The notes below the pieces were generated by a model, which saw only the letters and a list, made by a program, of their open reading frames with translations, searched no databases and was not told the DNA's origin. Source: an uncultured Faecalibacterium sp. (GTDB lineage: Bacteria; Bacillota; Clostridia; Oscillospirales; Ruminococcaceae). Taken from it: a stretch of DNA of 40,662 nt. Within the stretch, counting starts at the first letter, position 1. Each line of letters opens with the position of its first letter. Both the position numbers and the translations under genes were made by a program. This document shows positions 24,429 to 36,100 of this stretch, one piece after another. Where the stretch lies: NCBI GenBank assembly GCA_904394215.1, contig CAJFNF010000047.1, forward strand, positions 1 through 40,662, in the 5' to 3' direction.

Positions 24429-25763
24429 CAAAGGCAGCGGCGGCGACCGCGTCCAGTGGACGAAACAGGGAGCCGCCGCTGGCGCAGCGCTCCAATTTTC
24501 CCAAGGGGCACTGTCCCCCGCCGGGAAAATTGGCTAAGCGCAAGAGGTTTCACCTGGTACCACTGACTGAGTAGTCCTCACGAGGCCCTGCCGGCGGCAG
24601 ACTCCTGCTCTCTTTAGCAGGCTCCCGGCCTGCGGCCCTGTGAGTCCAAAGTTTTATGATATCCCTGCTCCCATCCCGGGGCAGGGGTTTTGTTTTATTT
24701 GCCCCCCTACAGCTGCGGCGGCGGGCTGCGCAGCCGAGCCGCTGCCTGAACCCAGGAGGAGCAGTCTGTATCAGATTCCCCCCAAAGGGGGGATGCCGCG
24801 CAGCGGCAGGGGGGACTCCGATAAAAGGGTGGTGGGTGGGTTTAGATCTAAAATAAAGTTACAGGCTTTAGCCCATAGCGCTTACCGGGCCCGCCGGGTC
24901 GTCTGATCGCTGCGCTGGCCCAGAGGGGCTGCGGAGCTGAGGCGCTGCCTGCGGCAGAAACAGCCGAAGCGGAGCAGGGGCCGCGGTCTGCTTTTTGCAA
25001 GGGCGCGCTTAGCCGATTTTTGCGGCGCGGGGCGGCGCCCGCTTGCAAAAACCGGAGCGCTGCGCCAAACACAGCTCCCTGTTTCGTCCACCGGACGCGG
25101 TCGCTGTGTTTGCCTAACGGCCTTTGAAACGCTGCTCTGATTCTAGATCTGCGCCAGCTGTTCGCAGGCGCGCGACGTCCTGGGGGTCCCACTAACTGCT
25201 GCTCATTTTTGATCGAATCCCACCCGCCGCCCACAGAGGTGTCCCCCTGTCGCTGCGCGACATCCCCCTGCCGGGGGACTGAACTTTTCACTTCTCCCTT
25301 ATCCAGAAGGAGCAGTTCCCGGTACCGAGCCCCTGTCAAGGGGCGCAGCCGCAGGCTGGGGGTTACCGCTAAAAGGGCGGGTGGGTGGGTAAAAATATTC
25401 CCCCGGGAGAGCGGCAAAGTCTATGCCACCCCATCCGCCGTGAAGCGTCGCGGTTCGGGAGAAGCTGCCCGCGGGCCGCGGGGCCCGCCGGACGCCGCCC
25501 CTCTCCCCCGCCGGGGGCAAAGAAAAATCCCCGCCCCTAAAAACAGGAGCAGGGATTGGGTTTTAGATTGGGTCAGACGAAACTTTGCATCGTACCGGGC
25601 CGCAGGCCCAAACGTCGACTAAGATGCAGGGCTTTGCAACCCTCTAGCCCTCACGTAAGCGCGGCCAGAGTGAATGGTACCCAGTGAAACCTCTTGCGCT
25701 TAGCCGATTTTTGCGGCGCGGGACAGCGCCTGCTTGCAGGCAGCGCTCGGTTCAGCTGCCTTT
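24429..25763. repeat. Intergenic repeat mosaic 5
   Basis: No gene is supported. It holds module B at 24434-24483 and 25064-25113 (reverse), and module A at 24492-24533 and 25013-25055, with a truncated copy at about 25703-25735. A 105-bp unit is at about 24549-24655 with a terminator-like hairpin (ATCCCTGCTCCC / GGGGCAGGGGT). A border is at about 24830-24870. Module F is at about 24878-24945, a module C core at 24945-24957 and module D at 25115-25198. Module E is at about 25378-25560, with a minus-strand terminator-like hairpin at 25527-25556. An ACGTCGACTAAG segment is at about 25580-25690. The right half reads as the 3' array of the 5'-nucleotidase gene. Confidence 0.84.
25527..25556 (-). 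terminator. Terminator ending the 5'-nucleotidase 3' array
   Basis: On the minus strand AATCCCTGCTCCTG pairs imperfectly with AGGGGCGGGGATT, followed by TTTTT. It lies about 220 bases beyond the 5'-nucleotidase stop. Confidence 0.6.
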
Positions 25764-25787
25764 GCTTACTTTTCTTCAGAAAAGTTG
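25764..25787 (-). repeat. H hairpin spanning the 5'-nucleotidase stop codon
   Basis: CTTACTTTTC pairs with GAAAAGTTGG (two outer pairs weakened). The TGA stop (25776-25778) is in the loop, and the terminal Gln-Leu-Phe codons fall in one arm. Confidence 0.8.
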
Positions 25788-27542
25788 GATGCGGCCGGAA
25801 CCGTAGGGGTTCTCGTAGTTGAGGAGGTAGCCGGGGTAGTCGGCCAGGGGGCTGTTGGCGGAGGTGATGACGCCGCCGTCGAACAGCATGGCGTAGCTGG
25901 ACAGCACCAGGTAATCCTCCGAGACGTAGTCCTTCACCAGGGTGGCGCCGTCAAACATGGCGAAGCCGTCGCCCAGGCTGCGGAGGGTGTAGTTCATGCC
26001 GCCCATGGTGTAGGTGCGGGCGGGATCCAGCGGCTCGTAGACGCCGGTGGCGCGGTTGTAGATCTTGACGTTCTGGACCCGGGGGGTGCCGGTGGCAGGG
26101 CCGGCCCAGACATTGTTGCTGTCGGTGGGCACCGTGTTGGGAATGTCGGTGTGGATCTCATAGGTGGCGCCTGCAACCTGCAGGAACCCGCCGTTCTCCT
26201 GGCCGCTGCCCGCAAACCGGGCGCCAAACTCCAGGGCGTTCTGGATCTGGGCGCCGGTGACGCTCATCAGGCAGGCCACGTTGCCGAAGGGGCTCACCGT
26301 CTTGCAGGTCATGTAGCTCCAGTCGCCGGCCGCCACGTCGGCGCGGATGCCGCCGCCGTTCATGATGGCAATGTCGCAGCCCAGCTCCTCGATCTCGTTG
26401 AAGTAGGCGTAGATGCCGTCCGCCACCAGGTCGCCCAGGTTGGTCTCCTGGCTCCGGATCAGCCGCTTGCCGCTGGCCGGGTCGTTGATGTAGAAGCTGA
26501 TGGGGCTGGATGCAATCTGCTCGCCCAGCATGTCGTCCACCGCTGCAATCCAGTCTTCCTGCATGATCAGGCAGTGGTTGAAGGGATTCACATTGCTGGT
26601 GGAAATCAGCTCGGTGGTGAAGTCGCGGTCGGTGTTGATGGTCATCCGGCCCACATTGCCCAGGTAGCAGCCGGTCTGGGTCAGCACCACCGGGTTGCCC
26701 TCGGCATCCCGGACCGTCTCACCGGGCATCTCGGTATGGGAGTGGCCGTCAATGAAGGCGTTGAAGCCCACCGTGTTCCGGATCACTTCCCGGCTGGTCC
26801 AGGGGGAAGAGGACCCGTCCACGCCCAGGTGGCCCAGGCCGATGACAAAGTCGGCGTACAGCCAGGCCTCGTCGATGGCCTTCTGCACCGATTTGTAGAG
26901 CTCCTTGCCGTCGTCGCCGCCGTCGATGCCGTAGATATACTCGGTCTGGTCGGCGTTCATGAAGTAGGCCGGGGTGGATTTGGTGATGGTCTCGGGGGTG
27001 GTGACGCCGACGAAGGCCAGCAGCCGGCCGCCCCGCTCAAAATACTGGATGGAGGGCAGAACCTTTTTGCCGGTGCGCAGGTCCTTGAAGTTGCAGCTGA
27101 TGTAGGGGAACTTGGCCTCATCGTTCACGATGGTCATGATCCGGTCCATGCCGTAGTCAAACTCGTGGTTGCCCAGGGTGGCCAGGTCGTAGCCGGCGGT
27201 GTTCATCAGCTGGATGATGGTGGCGCCCTTGTCCATGGCGCCGTAGGCGGTGCCCTGGATGTGGTCGCCGGCATCCACCAGCAGCACGTCCATCCCGGCG
27301 TCGGTGTAGCTCCGCTTCAGGGTTTCCAGGGAGGCATAGGTCAGGGCAGGGCTCTCATTGTCGATGTAGGTGTGGACGTCGTTGGTGTACAGAATCGTGA
27401 TGGGGGTCTTTTCGGGGGCAAGGAAGGGATAAAACAGGCCTTCGGCCTCCAGGGGGGCGGCGGTCAGCCCCAGGGCTGCTGCTGCGCCGGTGGCTGCTCC
27501 AGCGGCTCTCAGGAAGCTGCGGCGGGATATGTAGTGTCTCAT
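25776..27542 (-). CDS. Exported 5'-nucleotidase / cyclic-nucleotide phosphodiesterase
   Basis: This 588-residue metallophosphoesterase probably hydrolyses nucleotides outside the membrane to release nucleoside and phosphate. The start at 27542 has GAGGAGG upstream. The N-terminus has a twin-arginine-like signal, SRRSFLR at 6-12, followed by an Ala/Gly-rich hydrophobic stretch ending near residue 34. The metal-site motifs are YTNDVH, DAGDHIQG, LGNHEFDYG, GHLG and DGHSH. The C-terminal 5'-nucleotidase domain contains NGGGIRA. No wall anchor or membrane tail is present. Whether the signal uses Tat or Sec depends on genes outside the window. It appears monocistronic. The last three residues come from an H hairpin. 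Confidence 0.92.
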   Translation of the reverse strand: MRHYISRRSFLRAAGAATGAAAALGLTAAPLEAEGLFYPFLAPEKTPITILYTNDVHTYIDNESPALTYASLETLKRSYTDAGMDVLLVDAGDHIQGTAYGAMDKGATIIQLMNTAGYDLATLGNHEFDYGMDRIMTIVNDEAKFPYISCNFKDLRTGKKVLPSIQYFERGGRLLAFVGVTTPETITKSTPAYFMNADQTEYIYGIDGGDDGKELYKSVQKAIDEAWLYADFVIGLGHLGVDGSSSPWTSREVIRNTVGFNAFIDGHSHTEMPGETVRDAEGNPVVLTQTGCYLGNVGRMTINTDRDFTTELISTSNVNPFNHCLIMQEDWIAAVDDMLGEQIASSPISFYINDPASGKRLIRSQETNLGDLVADGIYAYFNEIEELGCDIAIMNGGGIRADVAAGDWSYMTCKTVSPFGNVACLMSVTGAQIQNALEFGARFAGSGQENGGFLQVAGATYEIHTDIPNTVPTDSNNVWAGPATGTPRVQNVKIYNRATGVYEPLDPARTYTMGGMNYTLRSLGDGFAMFDGATLVKDYVSEDYLVLSSYAMLFDGGVITSANSPLADYPGYLLNYENPYGSGRIQLF

Positions 27543-27620
27543 GGAACGGTCCTCCTCATCAAAATAAGGCAATGATGTTCGGCATGGCGCCGGGGTTCGC
27601 CCTCCGGCGCTCTTAATATA

Positions 27621-27649
27621 AGAGTAACATAAATGCCGTCCCAAAACAA
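27621..27649 (-). promoter_or_regulatory. Possible promoter of the 5'-nucleotidase gene
   Basis: Minus-strand TTGTTT, 17-base spacer, TACTCT, about 80 bases before the ATG. A TTGGGA...TTATAT pair in the same stretch is an alternative, so the position is approximate. Confidence 0.4.
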
Positions 27650-27724
27650 GAGGCGGGCTGTATATTTTTGTTTTTCTCGTACAAGTTTTTTCAATTCTAT
27701 TGGACAGTTTGGCTAATTTCGGGA

Positions 27725-28020
27725 CCAATCACGCCGCCCCAAACCCGGCCCCGGTAACGGCCGACCGTAGGGATTCCCACCCGGCCGCAGGCCAAAACGT
27801 CGACTGAGAGCGGCATCGTCTGCCGCCGGCAGGACCTAACGTGGGTGGGAGCCGTTGCCCGGTACCCAGTGAAAAGCTTTGCGCCTGCTTTTTCTCGAAG
27901 CAGGCCAAAACGTCGACTGAGAGCGGCATCATCTGCCGCCGGCAGGACCTAACGTGGGTGGGAGCCGTTGCCCGGTACCCAGTGAAAAGCTTTTTGCCTA
28001 CTTTTTCTCGAAAAAGTAGG
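27725..28020 (-). repeat. Two tandem 113-bp repeats after the atp operon
   Basis: Units starting CCAAAACGTCGACTGAGAGC lie at 27792 and 27905 (113-base period) and differ at few positions. Each contains TGCCGCCGGCAGG and ends with GTACCCAGTGAAAAGC plus an H-type hairpin. The first copy has arms GCCTGCTTTTTC / GAAGCAGGC (about 27882-27905). The second has CCTACTTTTTC / GAAAAAGTAGG (27997-28020). A diverged single copy follows rnr at about 37215-37320, and related segments are at 15345-15415 and 25580-25690. The block lies just beyond the atpC terminator, in the direction of atp transcription. Confidence 0.85.
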
Positions 28021-28065
28021 AAAAAAACAATGCGGGCCCGGCCCGTCCGGGGCCGACCTGCATTG
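28021..28065 (-). terminator. Terminator of the atp operon
   Basis: Minus-strand CAATGCAGGTCGGCCC and GGGCCGGGCCCGCATTG form a long, GC-rich stem followed by seven T residues, 16 bases after the atpC stop. Confidence 0.9.
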
Positions 28066-28081
28066 CTTTGGGGGTCTTGCT

Positions 28082-28483
28082 TTATTTTTTGATGGAGGTG
28101 CGGACCAGCGCCCGCTTGAGCCGGGCCTGGGCCAGCTCGTACTCCCGCTGGGACAGGTTCTTCTGGGCCAGGATGGCCTCAGCCCGTTTTTTGGATGCCT
28201 CGGCCCGGGCCTGGTCGATCTGCTCCACCCATTCCCAGGTGGTGGCCACCAGCCGGACCTCGCCGTCCAGCACGCTGAGCATGCCGCCCATGCAGGCGGC
28301 GCGGCGGCGCTGGCCGTCGGGCAGGATGATGTGGGCCTCCCCCATGCCCAGGGCGGTGCAGTAGTCCCCGTGGCGGGCCAGGATGGCGATGTCGCCGTCG
28401 ATGGCCCGGCAGACCACCCGCTCGGCCTGGCCGTCAAAGGCGCAGCCGTCCGGCGTTGCCACCGTCAGATGAAAGGTCGTCAT
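28082..28483 (-). CDS. atpC: ATP synthase F1 epsilon subunit
   Basis: This 133-residue subunit of the central stalk couples rotation and restrains ATP hydrolysis. The N-terminal beta-sandwich (about 1-84, with FHLTVATPDG and ARHGDYCTALGMG) is followed by the C-terminal helical pair containing RAEASKKRAEAILAQ. The length is normal. It is the last of ten atp genes, three bases after atpD, and is followed by a strong terminator. Confidence 0.96.
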   Translation of the reverse strand: MTTFHLTVATPDGCAFDGQAERVVCRAIDGDIAILARHGDYCTALGMGEAHIILPDGQRRRAACMGGMLSVLDGEVRLVATTWEWVEQIDQARAEASKKRAEAILAQKNLSQREYELAQARLKRALVRTSIKK

Positions 28484-28486
28484 GGT

Positions 28487-29884
<1,398 letters not shown>

Positions 29885-29917
29885 CTACAACTCCTTATCT
29901 TGATTGAATCATTGCGT

Positions 29918-30769
29918 TTAAATCTCTGCGCCGGCCACAATCTCGGTGATTTCCTGGGTAATGGCGGCCTGGCGGGCGCGGTTGTAATACAGATTGAGAT
30001 GGTCGATCATCTCGGACGCGTTTTTGGTGGCGGCGTCCATGGCGGTGCGGCGGGCGGCCAGCTCGCTGGCCACGCTCTCGCACAGGGCCCCGTAGAGGGT
30101 GCCCGCCACATACTCCGGGATGATGGCCCGGAACACTTCCTCACAGCTGGGCTTGTACAAAATCTGGCTGCGGCGGGCCTCGGCCTTCTGCTCCTCGGTG
30201 GGGTGGATGGCCAGGGGCAGCACCTCGATGGACACCGCCGTCTGGGTCATCATGGAGTCAAACCGGGTGTAGCAGAGCTTGACCGCGTCGTACCGGCCCT
30301 CCAGGAAGCCTTTGGTCACCGCCCGGGACAGCTGGAAGCAGTCCCCCACCGTCACGTCGGCGGCGGGCAGCACGTCGGGCCAGAACAGCTCGGCCCCGTG
30401 GTGGGCGAAGTACTCCGCCGACCGCTTGCCGATGGGCAGCACCAGCGGGTTTTCCCCCTGCTCCTCCGCCAGCTTGAACACGTTGGCGTTATAGCCGCCG
30501 GCCAGGCCCCGGTCGCCGGCGATCACCACCAGCAGGGTCCGGCCATTGCCCCCTTTGCGCCGCAGGTAGCCCTGCTGGGCCCGGGGGTCCATGGCGGCAA
30601 TCTTGGTCAGGGTGTCGTACAAAGTCTCGAAATAGGGGCGGCTGTGCTCCACCCGCTCCTTGGCACGGCGCATTTTGGAGGAGGCCACCAGCTCCATCGC
30701 TTTGGTGATCTGCATGGTGCTTTCTACGCTTTTGATGCGCAGCTTGATGTCTTTCATGGAGCTTCCCAT
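29918..30769 (-). CDS. atpG: ATP synthase F1 gamma subunit
   Basis: This is the rotating central shaft. The 283-residue protein begins with the long helix containing RIKSVESTMQITKAMELVAS and ends with the matching C-terminal helix, RARQAAITQEITEIVAGAE. The ATG at 30769 is preferred, as GGAGG stands ten bases upstream. A GTG three codons further up is too close to that RBS, and an ATG at 30757 is a possible shorter start. Confidence 0.96.
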   Translation of the reverse strand: MGSSMKDIKLRIKSVESTMQITKAMELVASSKMRRAKERVEHSRPYFETLYDTLTKIAAMDPRAQQGYLRRKGGNGRTLLVVIAGDRGLAGGYNANVFKLAEEQGENPLVLPIGKRSAEYFAHHGAELFWPDVLPAADVTVGDCFQLSRAVTKGFLEGRYDAVKLCYTRFDSMMTQTAVSIEVLPLAIHPTEEQKAEARRSQILYKPSCEEVFRAIIPEYVAGTLYGALCESVASELAARRTAMDAATKNASEMIDHLNLYYNRARQAAITQEITEIVAGAEI

Positions 30770-30790
30770 GCGAAACACGCCTCCTTCCTA

Positions 30791-32311
<1,521 letters not shown>

Positions 32312-32359
32312 TGTTGAAAGTTCACCACGCAATTCTTTTGTTATAGGGTGGATGGTCCG

Positions 32360-32899
32360 TTACAGGGTGGCGGCGCCGATGGCGCTGCGCAGGCCGTCCA
32401 GCCGGCTGCGGACCGTGCCGTCCAGCTCGGTGCCGTCGATGTCCAGCCGGATGCCTCCCAGCACCGCCGGGTCCACCTTGCAGCGGAGCCGGATCTGCTT
32501 GCCGGTGACGGCCTCCAGCTTTTGCCGGAGCCGCAGGGCCTGGTCATCGGTGAGGGCCACCGCCGACACGGCCGTGGCCTCCACGATCCCGTGGGCGGCG
32601 TTGTACTTCTGGCGGTAGGCCTCGGCGCACTGGGACAGCTGGCGCAGCTGGCCCCGCTCGCACAGGATCTTCAAAAAGTTCAGCAGGTACTGGTGGACCG
32701 AGCCCCGCAGGGCCTGGTCCAGCAGGCCGCAGCGCTCCTTCTTGGGGACGCTGGGGGTGCTCAGCAGCTTCAGGTAATCGGGGTTATCCCGCAGCAGGGC
32801 CAGGCACCCTTCCAGCTGGTCCAGGATGGCGCCGTCGGCCCCCTCCTCGACCGCCAGGTCATACAGGCTGCCGCCGTAGAGTTTCGCAAACTGGGTCAT
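32360..32899 (-). CDS. atpH: ATP synthase F1 delta subunit
   Basis: This 179-residue peripheral-stalk subunit links alpha to the b subunit. The N-terminal helical domain (AKLYGGSLYDLAVEE) and the C-terminal family motif around DPAVLGGIRLDIDG are present. Its ATG overlaps the atpF stop by four bases. Confidence 0.95.
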   Translation of the reverse strand: MTQFAKLYGGSLYDLAVEEGADGAILDQLEGCLALLRDNPDYLKLLSTPSVPKKERCGLLDQALRGSVHQYLLNFLKILCERGQLRQLSQCAEAYRQKYNAAHGIVEATAVSAVALTDDQALRLRQKLEAVTGKQIRLRCKVDPAVLGGIRLDIDGTELDGTVRSRLDGLRSAIGAATL

Positions 32900-33396
32900 G
32901 ATGCTTCACCCACATTCTGGATAAATTCGTCGATGAGAGCCTTGTGGTCGGATTCCTTGATCTCGCGCTCCACCACTTTGGAGGCGATCTCGATGGCCAT
33001 CCCGCCGATCTCGTCCTTGACCTCGTTCACCGCCTTCTTGCGCTCCTGGGCAATGTCGGCCTCCGCCTTCTGCTTCAGGGCGGCGGCCTGGCTCCGGGCC
33101 TCGTTCAGCATCTCTTCGCTGCGGGCTGCGGCGGTCTTCTGGGCGCTGGCCACGATCTCGTTGGCCTCGGCCCGGGCGTTGCGCATGTTCTGCTCATACT
33201 CCGCCTTCATGGCCTCGGCCTCGGCCCGCAGCTTGCGGGCGTCCTCGATCTGGCTGTCGGCCTTGGCTTTCCGCTGGGCGATCACTTTGCGGACCGGGTC
33301 CAGCAGCAGCTTCTTGAAGATGAAAAGCTGGATCATCAGGTTGCAGATCTGCGCCAGGAACGTCCAGCCGTCCAGCGTAATCAATGCCTCATACAT
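32896..33396 (-). CDS. atpF: ATP synthase Fo b subunit
   Basis: This 166-residue peripheral-stalk subunit has one N-terminal membrane helix (about 12-33, with FLAQICNLMIQLFIF) followed by a long charged Ala/Lys/Glu-rich coiled coil. A PV(R) segment at the membrane boundary matches the family. It overlaps atpH and follows atpE by 42 bases. Confidence 0.95.
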   Translation of the reverse strand: MYEALITLDGWTFLAQICNLMIQLFIFKKLLLDPVRKVIAQRKAKADSQIEDARKLRAEAEAMKAEYEQNMRNARAEANEIVASAQKTAAARSEEMLNEARSQAAALKQKAEADIAQERKKAVNEVKDEIGGMAIEIASKVVEREIKESDHKALIDEFIQNVGEAS

Positions 33397-33438
33397 CCGC
33401 GTTTCCCTCCTTTCTGTCTGTGTGTGTCAGAGAAACGC

Positions 33439-34516
<1,078 letters not shown>

Positions 34517-34519
34517 TGT

Positions 34520-35032
34520 TTATGTTTCACCCCCTTTGGCGCCGGAATCGTCCGCGGAGGCCCCGGCCTCATCGGCGGGTGTCTCCAGGTCGGGGTCTTC
34601 CACCGAGACCTCAGGCCCGGGGCGGAGCTTGGCGGGCTGGTATTTGCCGGTTATTTGCAGGTAATAAATGGTGACGCGGGGGAAGAACAGCGGCAGCACC
34701 GCTGCAAAAGGCTGGAACCAGGGGGCTGCGATGGCGATGACCACCCACACTGCCTGGGCCAGCATGCGGATGTTATAGGAAGCTTTCAGCATCATCCGGC
34801 GGCGGTCCTCGTCTTTTTCGTCCACCACCTTCTGGACCATCAGGCAGATGCCGGCGAAGTTGCCCACGGCCACCGCCGCGCCGATGAGGCCCCCCAGCAC
34901 CACGGTGCTGTCAAAGGGGACCCACCCCACCAGATGGAATGCCGCGAACAAGACCCACATGGCGGCGGTGCAGATGGCGGTGCCGCCGGCGATGCGGGCC
35001 AGTTCCTTTTTGGATTCAGGCTGCAGTTTCAT
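34520..35032 (-). CDS. ATP synthase assembly protein I-like (AtpI)
   Basis: This 170-residue membrane protein has four predicted hydrophobic helices (about 15-37, 42-65, 90-105 and 108-125) and a highly acidic C-terminal tail (about 140-170, Asp/Glu/Pro/Ala-rich). Position and topology match AtpI-like proteins that help assemble the c ring. The start at 35032 follows AGGAGG by ten bases; a TTG further up precedes the RBS and is rejected. The acidic tail is longer than usual. Confidence 0.8.
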   Translation of the reverse strand: MKLQPESKKELARIAGGTAICTAAMWVLFAAFHLVGWVPFDSTVVLGGLIGAAVAVGNFAGICLMVQKVVDEKDEDRRRMMLKASYNIRMLAQAVWVVIAIAAPWFQPFAAVLPLFFPRVTIYYLQITGKYQPAKLRPGPEVSVEDPDLETPADEAGASADDSGAKGGET

Positions 35033-35078
35033 GGGATGCAGACCTCCTGTCAATAGGTTGGGCCCCGGAGGGGGCCGT

Positions 35079-35339
35079 TTATTCGTGGGTGTTGAAGCCG
35101 ATGCGGCCGCCGCCCTCTTTTTTGGTGCGGCGGACCCTGCCCCGGGCGAACTTCCAGAAGTTCTGGGCCCCGGCGGCCAGCCCCAGCAGGATGGCGGGCA
35201 GGTACAGCCACAGCGGCCAGCCCCAGTGGTTGACGGCCCACCAGCAGCCCCCCAGGCACAGAACCAGGGGCAGCAGCATGGTGAGGCCCAGCTGGGTGAG
35301 CCAGACCAGATCTTCCAGCGCCTTGTACCATCCCTTCAA
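35079..35339 (-). CDS. AtpZ/AtpI-family small membrane protein
   Basis: This 86-residue protein has two hydrophobic helices (about 14-36 and 41-58) and a basic C-terminal tail, matching the AtpZ family (putative F-ATPase accessory or Mg2+ transporter) that opens many atp operons. The only start in frame with a good RBS is TTG at 35339, with GGGAGG ten bases upstream. The nearby ATG is out of frame. It is the first gene of the operon, 46 bases before the AtpI-like gene. Confidence 0.82.
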   Translation of the reverse strand: MKGWYKALEDLVWLTQLGLTMLLPLVLCLGGCWWAVNHWGWPLWLYLPAILLGLAAGAQNFWKFARGRVRRTKKEGGGRIGFNTHE

Positions 35340-35404
35340 AGCCGGTGCACCTCCCTTTTGCCCCGTCCCCGAAATGGGATGTTCAGGCGAGGCATCTCAT
35401 TCAG

Positions 35405-35433
35405 AGTATAAACCAATGCGCTCAAAAATGCAA
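35405..35433 (-). promoter_or_regulatory. Promoter of the atp operon
   Basis: Minus-strand TTGCAT, 17-base spacer, TATACT, about 65 bases before the TTG start. The surrounding region (35340-35555) is AT-rich and free of the repeat modules. Confidence 0.82.
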
Positions 35434-35556
35434 CCATTTTCCACCGAAAATGTAGTAAAGACTCACAATATTTTTACACATTTTTGGATAGCCGAAGGGA
35501 CATATGTTTTTGGCACCGGGTTTGTGGGATAGATGGAGAAATGGCCCCGCCGGGGT

Positions 35557-35592
35557 GCAAAAAATCCCCCGCCTCGGGGTGAGGCGGGGGTG
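35557..35592 (-). terminator. Terminator downstream of the truncated gene
   Basis: Minus-strand CCCCCGCCTC and GAGGCGGGGG pair around ACCCC, followed by ATTTTTT. It would stop transcripts from the remnant before they enter the atp promoter region. Confidence 0.88.
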
Positions 35593-35652
35593 TATGCCGG
35601 TTGGATGGGGCCGGGCGTGCCGGGCCGCCGGGCTAAAAGCGCCCCAGAGGGC

Positions 35653-36072
35653 TCAGCGGGGGGGCGGGATCGGGGTCCAGTCCATGGGAGGGGTATACGT
35701 GGGCGTCCTGCCGCTGTCCTCCACCGTCACGCGGATCACCGTGTAGCAGCCGCCGTCGGCCCACACGGTTGCCATGTCTGCCTGATACTCGCCGCTGGAA
35801 CGCAGGGTGCCCAGCACCGGGTTCAGGGCCTCAAAAATCTGCTGGATGATGCCGTCCACATTCCTGCTGTTCCGGGCGAACACCAGGGCGACCGCGATGT
35901 CTCCCTTGCGGCCGCTGCGCAGGCTCTCAAAGTCGATGGTGACACCCAGTTTTTCTTCCAGGTCCTCCAGCATCTCCTCGATTGTGTCGTTTTCATTCAC
36001 AATGGTCCGAAGGGTGTTTTCCAGTTCTTTGTCGGCGGTGACGGTGACGTTCTTGTACTGCCCATTCAGCAT
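35653..36072 (-). pseudogene. Unrecognised gene truncated at its 5' end by repeats
   Basis: The clear coding sequence covers 139 residues from an ATG at 36072 (MLNGQYKNVTVTAD) to a stop at 35653. It has a helical acidic segment (NENDTIEEMLEDLEEKLG), an alternating segment with SRNVDGIIQQIF, strands such as ADGGCYTVIRVTVEDSG, and a Pro-rich end. Upstream the frame stays open but translates repeat DNA (module C core 36101-36113 and GC modules), so the original 5' part seems to have been replaced. No RBS precedes 36072. I do not recognise the family. A terminator follows, which suggests it was once a real transcription unit. Confidence 0.6.
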
Positions 36073-36100
36073 GTTCAGCAGGACATTGGCCGCCGGTTTT

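Noticed and set aside
24429..25763. Insertion sequence or transposon explaining the mosaics
   Set aside because: No transposase frame is present in any mosaic, and no consistent terminal repeats or target duplications are visible; a REP-type element mobilised from elsewhere remains possible.
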